Below, one piece after another: positions 8,387-16,759 of a stretch of DNA of 64,000 nucleotides. Under the pieces are notes generated by a model. The model did not search any database. It was not told where the DNA came from and saw nothing but the letters and a program-made list of their open reading frames with translations. Numbering within the stretch: the first letter of the stretch is position 1; each line of letters begins with the position of its first letter. The stretch lies in assembly GCA_023623175.1 (NCBI GenBank), contig JAMNXU010000013.1, positions 107,934-171,933 on the forward strand. Direction: 5' to 3'. The stretch is from Bacillota bacterium. GTDB taxonomy: Bacteria; Bacillota; Clostridia; Acetivibrionales; JAMNXU01. The position numbers and the translations under genes were made by a program.

Positions 8387-9745
8387 TCAAACGGAATATG
8401 CTGTCAATATTTCCTTTTTCCTGCGGCATCTCCGCAGTTTAACGGTAAATTTGGTCAAACTATCGTCCGATTCCAGCAAAACAGTCCCCTTGTTTCTTTC
8501 GGCGAGTTGCTTCACTATGTACAGCCCATATCCGCTGTCAGGCTTTCCCGCCTTCGTGGTAAATCCCTTTTCAAATATTTTCTCCCGCAGCTCGGCGGGC
8601 ACCGGCTCCCCGTTGTTTGCCACCTCAATCAGGTAATTTTCATTCTCCGAGCGAAAACTGACCGAAATAAACCGGTCTTTGCTCTTGTCCTCCCTGTCCA
8701 GGACTTCCAGGGCATTGTCTATGAGATTGCTCAATATGCTTACCATTTCAAAGCTCGAGTATTTATCAGTTTCAAGCGGAACATCCACATCGACGTTAAA
8801 TTTGATTCCCTCTTCCTCGGCGCATTTGCTTTTGAATGAAAGCATTGCGTCGACGCACCTGTCTCCCGTTCCAAATCTCCGGTACGGAGCCTTTACAATG
8901 CCGCATACGCCCGAAATGTATTTATTAATCTGTTCAAGTCCGTCGGGATCATTCAGAGTCGCAATCATTTTAATAGTATTGAGATGATTGAGAAAATCAT
9001 GCTTTTCCCTGCGGACAGCGCTCAGCATCTGTTCCGTGTCTTTCAGCTGCTGTTCAAGCATCCGGTATTTGCCAAGCTTCACCGTTAACGCGGTTCTTTC
9101 TTTGATTTCCAGAAAACTAAACACGATGAACGCAATGCACAGTACAATGGAAAGCACTTCAAAGGCAAATGTGTAATCAGAATTGTTAATATTAATAATA
9201 CTTGCAAAAATCAACCCGAAAATCATTAATTGCATTGCAAAATACGAAAACTTCCATTTATTTTCCACGCGGGATATGCTAAGATGCAGCAGCAGCCTGG
9301 ACCTGCCGAGCAGATAAATGATTCCTGCGTGAACAAGTTTTTCGACCGTTACCACAATGCATTTCAGCAGGTTTTTCTGTTCAAGGAATTCAGAAATGCT
9401 GTTTTTCGTGGCAATCATATAAATAACGAGGCTCACGGCCTCAACAGCGACTAATATGAGAAAATTGCCGGACACAACTTGCAGGGAATACAACAGGCTC
9501 TTATTTGCAACAAGACTCATAAGAAGAGTCAAAACACATAAAAGAAGCAAAGTTCGGAAACCGGTCAGCAGAAACCTGTTGGCAAAAAATGAAACACCAG
9601 CGAAAGTCAGACAGAATAAGACAGCCTTTATCCAGTTTTTTACGATAAATTTGTCGCGGTCATAAATTACCTGATACCAGTACAGAAAAATGAATCCCTC
9701 TATCAGCGCAACCAAAAAATCAATATAAAACTTGTAAATGTTCAT
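8387..9745 (-). CDS. GHKL sensor histidine kinase (AgrC/Spo0B-like)
   Basis: A polytopic membrane sensor kinase. About six hydrophobic helices fill the N-terminal 215 residues of the long frame; a coiled linker follows, then a dimerisation segment EKHDFLNHLNTIK with the probable phospho-accepting His, then an HATPase_c domain with N box NLIDNALEV and G box DSGYGLYIVKQL. This layout matches the HPK10/AgrC-type kinases that often sense peptides. No response regulator or autoinducer peptide gene is adjacent, so it is an orphan. The start is ATG 9745 (an upstream ATG at 9781 is less likely). It is inserted between cysS and mrnC, which are neighbours in Bacillus. Confidence 0.88.
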   Translation of the reverse strand: MNIYKFYIDFLVALIEGFIFLYWYQVIYDRDKFIVKNWIKAVLFCLTFAGVSFFANRFLLTGFRTLLLLCVLTLLMSLVANKSLLYSLQVVSGNFLILVAVEAVSLVIYMIATKNSISEFLEQKNLLKCIVVTVEKLVHAGIIYLLGRSRLLLHLSISRVENKWKFSYFAMQLMIFGLIFASIININNSDYTFAFEVLSIVLCIAFIVFSFLEIKERTALTVKLGKYRMLEQQLKDTEQMLSAVRREKHDFLNHLNTIKMIATLNDPDGLEQINKYISGVCGIVKAPYRRFGTGDRCVDAMLSFKSKCAEEEGIKFNVDVDVPLETDKYSSFEMVSILSNLIDNALEVLDREDKSKDRFISVSFRSENENYLIEVANNGEPVPAELREKIFEKGFTTKAGKPDSGYGLYIVKQLAERNKGTVLLESDDSLTKFTVKLRRCRRKKEILTAYSV

Positions 9746-9865
9746 CCCTGTCCCCGAAAACAAACATGGTAGCTTATACATAAATTATATACAAGTATTA
9801 GGCAAATATAAAGGAAAAAATGCAATTTGTCGAAAAAGCGCTCCCAAATAATGGCTATACCTGGA

Positions 9866-9906
9866 AATAAAGGGACAGGCCTTCATTTTAACTGCCTGTC
9901 CCTTCC
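9866..9906 (-). terminator. Terminator of the cysE-cysS unit
   Basis: AAGGGACAGGC pairs with GCCTGTCCCTT around a 13-base loop and is followed by TTTATTT on the minus strand. It lies 90 bp after the cysS stop and separates that unit from the kinase gene. Confidence 0.8.
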
Positions 9907-9992
9907 TTCAATTCTATTTTCAATCCTTCCGCTCTCTTTTAATCTGTCCGTTCTTTTTTCAATCCATCTGGCTATTTTTTAATCTTTTCCGG

Positions 9993-11426
9993 TTATTTTT
10001 CCGCAGGCACAAACGCCTTCTTCTCAAAGCCGTCCGCGCCCTTCCATACCACACCCGTTCCGCCGGGTTTGTCTTCGAGCGTATAACCTCGCTGTTTCAA
10101 TCCGTCCCTTATTTCATCGGCCAGTTTCCAGTTTTTCTCCTTCCTTGCCTCAAGTCTCTGCAGAACCAGCGATTTTACTTCCGCATCCAGTTCATCATCG
10201 GACTTGGTTTTTTTCTCCGCTTCAGCGAGCTTCAATCCTGTTATTGAATCCATTGTGATAAGCGTTTCATATATCTCCCTCGACTTTTTCGGGTACTTGG
10301 CAAGGTTCCACATTATACCGAGGGCTTTCGGTATATTCAGGTCGTCGCTAATTGCCTCGCTGAATTCCTTCATCGCATTTTCGAGTTCAGCGGGATCAAC
10401 CTTTTCCGTGCCTTCCCGGTGCTGGAGCACGGCCTCATACAGCCTCTCAAGAGCCGTTTGCGCCGCCTGCAGCCCGCCCCACGTGAAGTTCAGCTTGCTC
10501 CTGTAATTCGCGTTGAGGCACATGTACCTGAAGGCCAGCGGGCTGAATCCCCTCGCTTTTATATCGTCAATTGTATAAGTGTTTCCGAGACTCTTTGACA
10601 TTTTGCCGTTGTCAACAAGCAAAAACTCGTTGTGCATCCAGTACCTGACAGCCGGTTTGCCCAACAGCGCCTCCGACTGGGCAATTTCATTTTCGTGGTG
10701 TATCGGTATATGGTCAACTCCGCCGGTATGTATGTCAAAGGTATCCCCGAGGTACTTCCTCGCCATGGTCGAGCATTCTATGTGCCAGCCCGGGTATCCC
10801 ATGCCCCATGGGCTGGGCCACTGCATGATATGTTCGCGCGGAGCTTTTTTCCACAGCGCGAAATCCAGCGGGTTCCTTTTTTCGGGATTAACTTCGACCC
10901 TTGCTCCGGCCTTCTGTCCCTCGAGATCAATTTTTGAAAGTTTTCCATAATCCTTGAACTTGCTTATGTCAAAATATATCCCGTCGCTCGTCTCATAGCC
11001 GTAGCCCTTGTCACACAGCCCCTTGACAAACTCGATCATTTCGTTTATGTGGTCCGTGGCCTTGGCTATAATTTCGGGCTTTTCTATATTAAGCTCCTCA
11101 ATGTCCTTAAAGAATATAGCGGTATAGTATTCAGCAATTTCCCATGGCGTTTTCTTCTGCTCCCTTGCCGTCTTTACCATTTTGTCCTCGCCTTCGTCGG
11201 CATCGGACGTCAGGTGCCCCACATCCGTAATATTCATTACATGCTTCAGCTTATAACCGTTGAATTTCAGAACTCTCCTGAGTGTATCCATGAAAACGTA
11301 CGCTCTCATGTTGCCTATATGGGCATGGTTATAAACAGTAGGTCCGCAGGAATAAATCCTGACCTCTCCTGGATTAATCGGCACAAATTCTTCCTTTTGT
11401 CTTGAAAGCGTGTTAAAAACCTTCAT
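9993..11426 (-). CDS. cysS: Cysteinyl-tRNA synthetase
   Basis: A class I aminoacyl-tRNA synthetase that charges tRNA-Cys. The 477-residue protein has the zinc-ligating IYSCGPTVY, the HIGH-type motif HAHIGN, a WHIECSTMA segment, the zinc/substrate residues GGVDHIPIHHENEIAQSEA, and KMSKS (GKMSKSLGN). The C-terminal helical DALR-like region is complete. The start is ATG after AAAGGAGA. It is downstream of cysE, separated by 180 bp holding REP-like repeats, and under the Cys T-box leader. Confidence 0.97.
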   Translation of the reverse strand: MKVFNTLSRQKEEFVPINPGEVRIYSCGPTVYNHAHIGNMRAYVFMDTLRRVLKFNGYKLKHVMNITDVGHLTSDADEGEDKMVKTAREQKKTPWEIAEYYTAIFFKDIEELNIEKPEIIAKATDHINEMIEFVKGLCDKGYGYETSDGIYFDISKFKDYGKLSKIDLEGQKAGARVEVNPEKRNPLDFALWKKAPREHIMQWPSPWGMGYPGWHIECSTMARKYLGDTFDIHTGGVDHIPIHHENEIAQSEALLGKPAVRYWMHNEFLLVDNGKMSKSLGNTYTIDDIKARGFSPLAFRYMCLNANYRSKLNFTWGGLQAAQTALERLYEAVLQHREGTEKVDPAELENAMKEFSEAISDDLNIPKALGIMWNLAKYPKKSREIYETLITMDSITGLKLAEAEKKTKSDDELDAEVKSLVLQRLEARKEKNWKLADEIRDGLKQRGYTLEDKPGGTGVVWKGADGFEKKAFVPAEK

Positions 11427-11455
11427 TGACCTTCTCCTTTCGCAGTTTTATTTTT

Positions 11456-11540
11456 GGGACACGGGGACGGTTCTCCTGTCCCGGGACACGGGGACGGTTC
11501 TCCTGTCCCACCCGGGATGCGGAAACGATTTTTTTGCCCC
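11456..11540. repeat. REP-like palindromic elements, two intact plus one decayed
   Basis: Two adjacent 27-bp copies (11456-11482, 11483-11509) begin GGGACACGGGGACGG and end TCCTGTCCC, so the ends are complementary. A third, decayed copy (GGGATGCGGAAACG..) follows at 11514-11540. The same unit recurs at five other loci in this window. Confidence 0.85.
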
Positions 11541-11606
11541 ATCCCCTAAACTTCAAAAAAGAAATACTGCAATTCCCGGAATATTAAAAAATGAATTTAC
11601 AAAATA

Positions 11607-12284
11607 TTATCCCCCGACATTTTCTCCGTCTGCCGAAACGATGTTTTTTTCCATTAACAAAAGGCTCTCTTCTATTTTTTCGATCCTCAGAAGAATCTTG
11701 CAAATTTCCTGCGCAACGGGGTCCGGGAGATGTATCTGGTCCAGCTCAACGGAAGGCGCAGTTTTTGACTCCCTCTTTTTCACGATTCTGGCCTTGGGAC
11801 CCACAACGGTTGTATAGGGTGGCACTTCGTCCAGCACAATTGAGCCTGCGCCTATCATCACATTGTCTCCCACCTTGAACGGTCCCAGGATTTTTGCGCC
11901 GGCTCCGATGAGCACATTATTGCCAATCGTGGGGTGCCTTTTGCCTTTTTCCTTTCCTGTTCCTCCCAAAGTCACGCCGTGATATATGGTGCAGTTATCC
12001 CCTATTTCAGCCGTTTCTCCGATAACTACTCCCATTCCGTGGTCTATAAACAGTCCCTTGCCGATTTTGGCTCCGGGGTGAATTTCAATTCCCGTGATAA
12101 ATCTGCTGATATGGGACACAGCCCTTGCCAGAAAGAACAGCTTTCTTTTATATAAAGCATGGGCTATGCGGTGCATAACAACAGCATGAAAACCGGGATA
12201 CAGGAAAATAACCTCAAATACGCTTTTGGCGGCCGGGTCTCTGCTTGCTATGGATTTTGCATCTTCCCACATTTGTTTAAACAT
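11607..12284 (-). CDS. cysE: Serine O-acetyltransferase
   Basis: The first step of cysteine synthesis: acetylation of L-serine with acetyl-CoA. The 225-residue protein has an N-terminal helical domain ([20 protein letters not shown]) and a left-handed beta-helix of hexapeptide repeats ([38 protein letters not shown]), with the catalytic His pair region [19 protein letters not shown]-terminal variable tail of 50 residues follows. It precedes cysS, and both are downstream of a Cys-type T-box leader, so expression should rise when tRNA-Cys is uncharged. Confidence 0.95.
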   Translation of the reverse strand: MFKQMWEDAKSIASRDPAAKSVFEVIFLYPGFHAVVMHRIAHALYKRKLFFLARAVSHISRFITGIEIHPGAKIGKGLFIDHGMGVVIGETAEIGDNCTIYHGVTLGGTGKEKGKRHPTIGNNVLIGAGAKILGPFKVGDNVMIGAGSIVLDEVPPYTTVVGPKARIVKKRESKTAPSVELDQIHLPDPVAQEICKILLRIEKIEESLLLMEKNIVSADGENVGG

Positions 12285-12481
12285 ATTATCCTACCTCAAT
12301 CCTTACAAAATCTCCTGATTGCATTTTTTCAGGTTTTTCGGCTATGTTGCTTACTGTGTCGGCTTATCGGTTGTCGTTTTCAGTACATTTTTCAATATAT
12401 TTATTAGTACGCCATGTTTGTTACGTCCCTGATTGTACATCAGCAAAATTTTGCGTGCACGTGTTCAGCGCGGTACCGGAA

Positions 12482-12618
12482 ACAACGCCGGGGCTTTCAA
12501 CAACGCCGGAACCATGTGAACAACGCCAGGGCTTAAAACAACACAAAAAGTCAAAATAGCAACCCATGGTTTAAAGAGCAACTCCGGGGCTTAAAAATAA
12601 CACCGGATAATATGCCCC
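12482..12618. repeat. Degenerate short repeats between T-box leader and cysE
   Basis: Four or five imperfect units resembling CAACGCCGGGGCTT with AT-rich spacers occur between the T-box terminator and cysE. They are not coding. Together with flanking sequence they make the leader-to-gene distance nearly 400 bases, unusually long. Confidence 0.6.
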
Positions 12619-12676
12619 AATATATAATACCCATTACAGCCTGTGTAAAAGCAGCTGAAGCAAATGTTAAGCCAAA

Positions 12677-13043
12677 TTAAAAACCCGCTCTGCCAAAAAT
12701 GGCATAGAGGCGGGTTTTACTTCGCGGTTCCACTCTACTTGGACCTGAACCTGGTCCGTCTATTTGCGATATCAGGTCTATTTGCGATACCAAGTCAAAT
12801 TTTGACACCAGGTCAATTTGCTGCACCAGGTCCATCTCATCGTTCATAACGGAGCGTCTCCGCGGCAGCCTACCGGTAATGCGTTCTGAACCTGCATCGC
12901 TTTCGGTGCCGGATTCAAAGGCGCACTTCGCCCCGCCCCTTTCCCGGGCTGCTCTCAGCCTGCGACAGACCCTCTCTGAAGGGAGTTGACAGGGTTACTC
13001 TGCCTTCTCATCATCTTTTTCTATATTTTTTCTTTTTGATTTA
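12677..13043 (-). promoter_or_regulatory. T-box riboswitch, cysteine specific
   Basis: The conserved T-box sequence AGAGTGGAACCGCG reads on the minus strand at 12736-12723. It is followed by a strong intrinsic terminator (AAACCCGC..GCGGGTTT, 12677-12719) that competes with the antiterminator. A Cys codon TGC at 12925-12923, within GCGAAGTGCGCC, is the likely specifier. TGGA in the T-box can pair with UCCA, fitting the U discriminator usual for bacterial tRNA-Cys. The known mechanism is that uncharged tRNA-Cys binds the leader and prevents termination. Downstream are cysE and cysS. Four tandem 18-mers interrupt the leader. Confidence 0.92.
12760..12831 (-). repeat. Four tandem 18-bp repeats inside the T-box leader
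   Basis: Exact 18-bp periodicity: units at 12814-12831, 12796-12813, 12778-12795 and 12760-12777 each read like ACCTGGTGTCAAAATTTG on the minus strand, with 3-6 differences between copies. They lie between the stem I region and the antiterminator. A small GGACC/GGTCC hairpin follows at 12741-12757. Confidence 0.9.
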
Positions 13044-13049
13044 GAATTA

Positions 13050-13078
13050 ATTTTAGCAAATTTATAATTTAAAGTAAA
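13050..13078 (-). promoter_or_regulatory. Predicted sigma-A promoter of the T-box/cysE-cysS unit
   Basis: On the minus strand TTTACT, 17 bases, TAAAAT, just upstream of the T-box leader. Confidence 0.65.
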
Positions 13079-13248
13079 CAAATTTTGTCCGAAGCCGCTT
13101 TTTCTGATTTTCACCGGTTCTTCGGCCGTTTTGTTGTTGACGGTCCAAGTATAAATAATGCTTTTTTAAAGATAATATTACTGTACGGGTCTGTTTAGCA
13201 GAATTTGTACAATCGGTTGGAAAACTTGGACCGGAAAGGGTGATTGCA

Positions 13249-13614
13249 TTGGCAGAACAATACGCAGGAGAACAAAAAAACTTCAGCGTAATGCATTTAG
13301 TGGTAAGGCTTATTTCCGGTATTGTGGTACTGGGTATCACGGCTGCCCTGGCACCTGACTTCAGGATCGCAAATGTTTGGTCACTTATAGTGGGTGCCGT
13401 GGTTCTCGCAGCACTGGATTACCTCGTGGGCAAACTGCTCGGTGTACATGCTTCGCCGTTTGGCAGAGGGATTACCGGCTTTATAGCCGCCGCGGTTATA
13501 ATTTACGCGACCCAGTTCTTTGTGACCGGATATGACGTCAATATATGGGGAGCTTTGATTGGTGCCCTTATCTACGGCATCGTTGATGCCATTATACCCG
13601 GAAAAGCCATGTGA
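13249..13614 (+). CDS. Small four-helix membrane protein (holin-like / DUF2512-like)
   Basis: A 122-residue integral membrane protein with about four hydrophobic helices separated by short loops (LVVRLISGIVVLGITAALAP, WSLIVGAVVLAALDYLVG, ITGFIAAAVIIYATQFFV, GALIGALIYGIVDAII). The helix layout and the ALDYLVG segment resemble DUF2512/YndM and the phage-holin superfamily IV group; I cannot assign one firmly. The frame opens with GTG at 13240, but that GTG is part of the AAAGGGTG ribosome site, so TTG 13249 is the likelier start. It is a single gene ending in a bidirectional terminator. Confidence 0.75.
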   Translation: MAEQYAGEQKNFSVMHLVVRLISGIVVLGITAALAPDFRIANVWSLIVGAVVLAALDYLVGKLLGVHASPFGRGITGFIAAAVIIYATQFFVTGYDVNIWGALIGALIYGIVDAIIPGKAM

Positions 13615-13635
13615 AAATTTTTCTTTTTAAAAGTA

Positions 13636-13665
13636 AAAGGATAGGCTCGTATCAGCCTATCCTTT
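13636..13665. terminator. Bidirectional terminator between convergent genes
   Basis: AAAGGATAGGCT / AGCCTATCCTTT with a 6-base loop between the membrane-protein gene and the convergent hypothetical gene. Confidence 0.85.
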
Positions 13666-13677
13666 CTTCTTATTTTT

Positions 13678-14550
13678 TCAGCGCTTCTTGAATTTATCTT
13701 CCATTTCCTCAAACATTGCTTTTTCTTCTGCAAGCGCGCCAGGGAAATCAAATTTCTGAGGCGGGAAGAATTCATCGAACGGGAATTCGATGGTGTCGAA
13801 CAGGTCGCAGGGGTTCTCCTCGGTAGCCGCAATGCATTCCTTGTTCGGGAAGCAGAAATCAAATGCGGGTATCAGCAGCTGCACAAATCTTGCCAGCTTG
13901 ATTATCGAGAAGAGACCAATGGTAACAAATACCCTCTTGCTGAGGATACCCTCGACTCCCCTTTCCTCTTCTTCTCCGCGTTTGTCTTCAAACAGCTTGT
14001 CAAGTATTCCCCTTATTTTTGCATTCAGCGGAATAGGTTCTGCAACTTCAACCTTGGAGAAGGGGAGGTTGCTCTGCTGCAGCTTGGACCTGACGGGTTT
14101 GTCAATTTCACCCTCTTCAAATACCGATGTAAAGATCTTGACGTTGCCTTCGGAACCGAAGAGGATTACCTTCTTGTCGAAGGTTATAAAGCCGGGTATG
14201 GTGTGAATTTCGATGCAATCTCCGGGGCCGTTCGTGAAGAAATCAAGAATGACCTTGATGATAAATTTCACGTCAACGGTGTAGAAGCCCCTCTTGAAAG
14301 GCACGGGCTCGACGTCGGTCCTTACGTCCTTGACAATCGCCCTTCTTATTTTTACATTAAACGCCTCATTTATTACATCTCTTTCAGCCGGCGAAAGATT
14401 CTCAAACCTTACCCTGGCGTCTTCTATGCAGTCTTTTTCCCGGCAGGAATCGTATATTTTTTCCACCTGAACGCAAACTGCTTCTCTAATCTTGCTCAAG
14501 TCTTTTTCCTTTATCAGTCCCGCTACAACCCTGTCATGATCGTGACCCAT
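13678..14550 (-). CDS. Conserved clostridial hypothetical protein
   Basis: I recognise the general type (a conserved clostridial protein) but no named function. The 290-residue protein has MGHDHDRVVAGLIKEKD at the start, two acidic Cys pairs (DSCREKDC), a beta-rich centre (FKRGFYTVDVKFIIKVILDF; GFITFDKKVILFGSEGNVKIF) and a hydrophobic stretch followed by FDFCFPNKEC near the C-terminus. No signal peptide or clear membrane helix is seen. Similar proteins in sporulating clostridia suggest a spore-envelope role, which is inference only. The start ATG at 14550 has a nearby AAGGAGG. It is a single gene. Confidence 0.75.
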   Translation of the reverse strand: MGHDHDRVVAGLIKEKDLSKIREAVCVQVEKIYDSCREKDCIEDARVRFENLSPAERDVINEAFNVKIRRAIVKDVRTDVEPVPFKRGFYTVDVKFIIKVILDFFTNGPGDCIEIHTIPGFITFDKKVILFGSEGNVKIFTSVFEEGEIDKPVRSKLQQSNLPFSKVEVAEPIPLNAKIRGILDKLFEDKRGEEEERGVEGILSKRVFVTIGLFSIIKLARFVQLLIPAFDFCFPNKECIAATEENPCDLFDTIEFPFDEFFPPQKFDFPGALAEEKAMFEEMEDKFKKR

Positions 14551-14706
14551 TTATACATCCTCCTTCACAGTAAATAGAATCCGATAGTTTCACTTTCAAT
14601 TACATAATATGTAGGTGTACTTTTTTTGTGATTACATTGTTCCGGTTAATTTTGGGTTTTATCGTCATATACATATTATTGAACTGATAATCTTAAGGTG
14701 ATATGG

Positions 14707-16284
14707 ATGTATAATGACAAGGACGCCCAATTTATATTAAAACAATCCTCCGGCATGGTCTGGAACTTCTTTTATGACGACGTGCACGGAATATGCTGCA
14801 GCACAATGACGAAGCGCCGCACCTGGACCGAGCCCATATCTCTCCAGAAAAACGCCTGCCCTTATTTTTATATGGATCTTGATTATGACGACAGATTTCA
14901 CCTGCTGTTCCAGGACAGGAACGGAAATATCCTGTATTCGCGCATTGAAAACGAAAACATAAAAACAATACCCGTATTGAAAAGCAAGAGCAAATCCGTT
15001 TACAACAAGCACTTTTACCTGATTCCGTCCAAAAAAAACATACAACTTTTTTATGTAATAGAGCACAACGACCGACTTATCCTGGCTCACCAGCAAATTA
15101 TCGGCGAAGAACCGTCCAATCCCAGGGTTATAGATTATGTAAACCCCTGCGCCTTTCCCTATGTGATCACTACGGACAGAAACGGAACCATTTATGCCTA
15201 TTACCAGGCTTCGGACGGCAAATATCTCCAGCTTGGATACAAAAAATACATGGGGAACAGGAATTACTGGGGCGAATTCACCCCTGTCACACGCTTTAAC
15301 GGGGACTGCGAGTTTCCCCATGTAATCTGCGACATAAACAATGTCATGCACCTGTGCTACCAGAGGCGTGCTGAAAAACAGTTCGAACTTGTGTACCAGC
15401 AGAAAATACCTGACCGGAATCTCTGGAGCGGGGAAACGGTGATAAGCAGTTCCGCATACAGTTTTTCTAACAGCGACATGGTGTTTGCCAACGGCAATTT
15501 GTACATTTACTGGGTTCGCGAAAATGCCGTTTATTTCAGTTCGTCCTCGGACAGCGGCACAACCTGGTCAAAGCCCGCGCGACTCAATTTCAGCTCCGGA
15601 AGACAGCTGTTCTGTTTCAACTACAGGACCAATTATCCCTACGAAAGTGACAAGATAATTGCGCGCTGCACTCCGGGCAATTTCATCAACGGCTTCACAA
15701 TGGCTTTTTATGAAGATTCCTCGAGCAATATATACAACCTCTCGGCCGAAGAACTCCGGTCCATGATCGTGGACACGCTGAAGCTTCTGAAAACAAATAT
15801 AGAAGAAATACGCGAAAACATATCCGAAATGCAGGCAAGCATCACCGAGCTGAGAGCGGCACAGCAGCATCTCGAAAGAGAGGTTACCAAGTATTCAATA
15901 AAAATGACGCTCGCGGGACACGGGGACGGTTCTCCTGTCCCGAAACAGGGACACGGGGACGGTTCTTTTGTCCCATCTTCCAGGACAATGGATTACAAAA
16001 AAAGTTCCCTTTCTCCAGCATTCGGGGACGATTCCGCTGTCTCATTCACCGGGGCAGAAGAACATACGAACGGGAATCACTTCCCGGGATCCAGGAATGG
16101 TTCCGCTGTCCCGTCCATTGAAACAGGAGAATCGGCACCGTATACGTATACCGATAAGGCAAAAGAATCAAATTCATATTCCGAAGAAAAAAATGGAGAC
16201 CAAGAACAGGATTTCAGCAACGAAACCGAAGAAATTTTCAAGCGAGAGGATTATGATTCTGCGTCCATTAAAGAGACAAAATAA
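14707..16284 (+). CDS. Beta-propeller-like protein with coiled coil and repeat-derived tail
   Basis: I cannot assign a function. Residues 1-345 contain repeated aromatic/Asp motifs such as DDRFHLLFQDRNGNILYSR and SSDSGTTWSKPARL, the latter like a sialidase Asp box, suggesting a beta-propeller. Residues 350-395 form a coiled coil (IEEIRENISEMQASITELRAAQ). The last 130 residues are polar, low-complexity and include GHGDGSPVP and GHGDGSFVP, which are translations of two REP-like elements; decayed copies encode later Pro/Ser segments. The start is ATG 14707 after AAGGTG; a GTG at 14698 overlaps that site. A terminator follows directly. The N-terminal region may bind sugars or act structurally. 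Confidence 0.75.
   Translation: MYNDKDAQFILKQSSGMVWNFFYDDVHGICCSTMTKRRTWTEPISLQKNACPYFYMDLDYDDRFHLLFQDRNGNILYSRIENENIKTIPVLKSKSKSVYNKHFYLIPSKKNIQLFYVIEHNDRLILAHQQIIGEEPSNPRVIDYVNPCAFPYVITTDRNGTIYAYYQASDGKYLQLGYKKYMGNRNYWGEFTPVTRFNGDCEFPHVICDINNVMHLCYQRRAEKQFELVYQQKIPDRNLWSGETVISSSAYSFSNSDMVFANGNLYIYWVRENAVYFSSSSDSGTTWSKPARLNFSSGRQLFCFNYRTNYPYESDKIIARCTPGNFINGFTMAFYEDSSSNIYNLSAEELRSMIVDTLKLLKTNIEEIRENISEMQASITELRAAQQHLEREVTKYSIKMTLAGHGDGSPVPKQGHGDGSFVPSSRTMDYKKSSLSPAFGDDSAVSFTGAEEHTNGNHFPGSRNGSAVPSIETGESAPYTYTDKAKESNSYSEEKNGDQEQDFSNETEEIFKREDYDSASIKETK
15915..16112 (+). repeat. REP-like elements inside a coding region
   Basis: Intact 27-bp copies at 15915-15941 and 15948-15974 and decayed copies near 16021-16042 and 16086-16112 lie in frame in the preceding gene. 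They lengthen its low-complexity tail without a frameshift. Confidence 0.85.
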
Positions 16285-16313
16285 AACGGGCAGATTTGAG
16301 AATCTGCCCTTTC
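16284..16313 (+). terminator. Terminator after the beta-propeller-like gene
   Basis: GGGCAGATT / AATCTGCCC hairpin followed by TTTCATATTCTT, directly after the stop codon. Confidence 0.8.
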
Positions 16314-16386
16314 ATATTCTTGATTGCACAATGTCAAACCCCCATTATCTGGAGGTTTGCCTGATAAAAGCCCCAAAATGCCGTTC

Positions 16387-16558
16387 CCCTATATTTTGAC
16401 ACCTAGCGCTCTGCTAGGTGGGTGTCCAGCTAGTAATTTCTAGCTTCCCCTGCCGTTGCACCGGGCTCGTGTCCCGATGTCGGAATTAGCTTGGGGCCTG
16501 CTATACGTTACTAAACTAAGACTCCCTATTGTCATCCGGTAGGTTCAAAATTATAGGG
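16387..16558 (+). ncRNA. Candidate structured RNA, family unassigned
   Basis: A 172-base gene-free segment closed by a 13-bp helix: CCCTATATTTTGA (16387-16399) pairs with TCAAAATTATAGGG (16545-16558) with one bulge. Inside are perfect hairpins CACCTAGC/GCTAGGTG (16400-16420) and AGCTAG/CTAGCT (16428-16445), a CGGG/CCCG hairpin (16462-16476) and a CCCC/GGGG long-range pair. The strand is uncertain: on the minus strand a TATAAT lies at the far end. It lacks the T-box, SRP, tmRNA and RNase P signatures I know. A closing stem with internal hairpins could fit raiA-type RNAs, but I cannot verify it. The rest of 16314-16759 shows no gene. Confidence 0.55.
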
Positions 16559-16759
16559 TACATCCGGACATTTCAGGAAGCGCCGTTTTCCTGTCGGCAA
16601 TGTTATTATATCACTGGTTAAGCCATATTAACAGCCATTTTGCTGTCTTTCAGGTTTCAATAGCAATAATTATCCCGGTTTAACTTTTAAATTCTTAAAT
16701 ATGCTTTGTCTTTAATGACATTTTAAATCTTACAGCTATTACAATAAAAGCTATATCTG

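Noticed and set aside
9456..9665. Small plus-strand ORF opposite the kinase
   Set aside because: Antisense to the membrane helices of the GHKL kinase and lacking a start site.
12760..12831. CRISPR-like regular repeats
   Set aside because: The 18-bp units are directly adjacent with no spacers and lie in a T-box leader.
16387..16558. SRP RNA or 6S RNA identity
   Set aside because: The SRP signature loop and the long rod with central bubble of 6S RNA are not seen; I therefore leave the family open.
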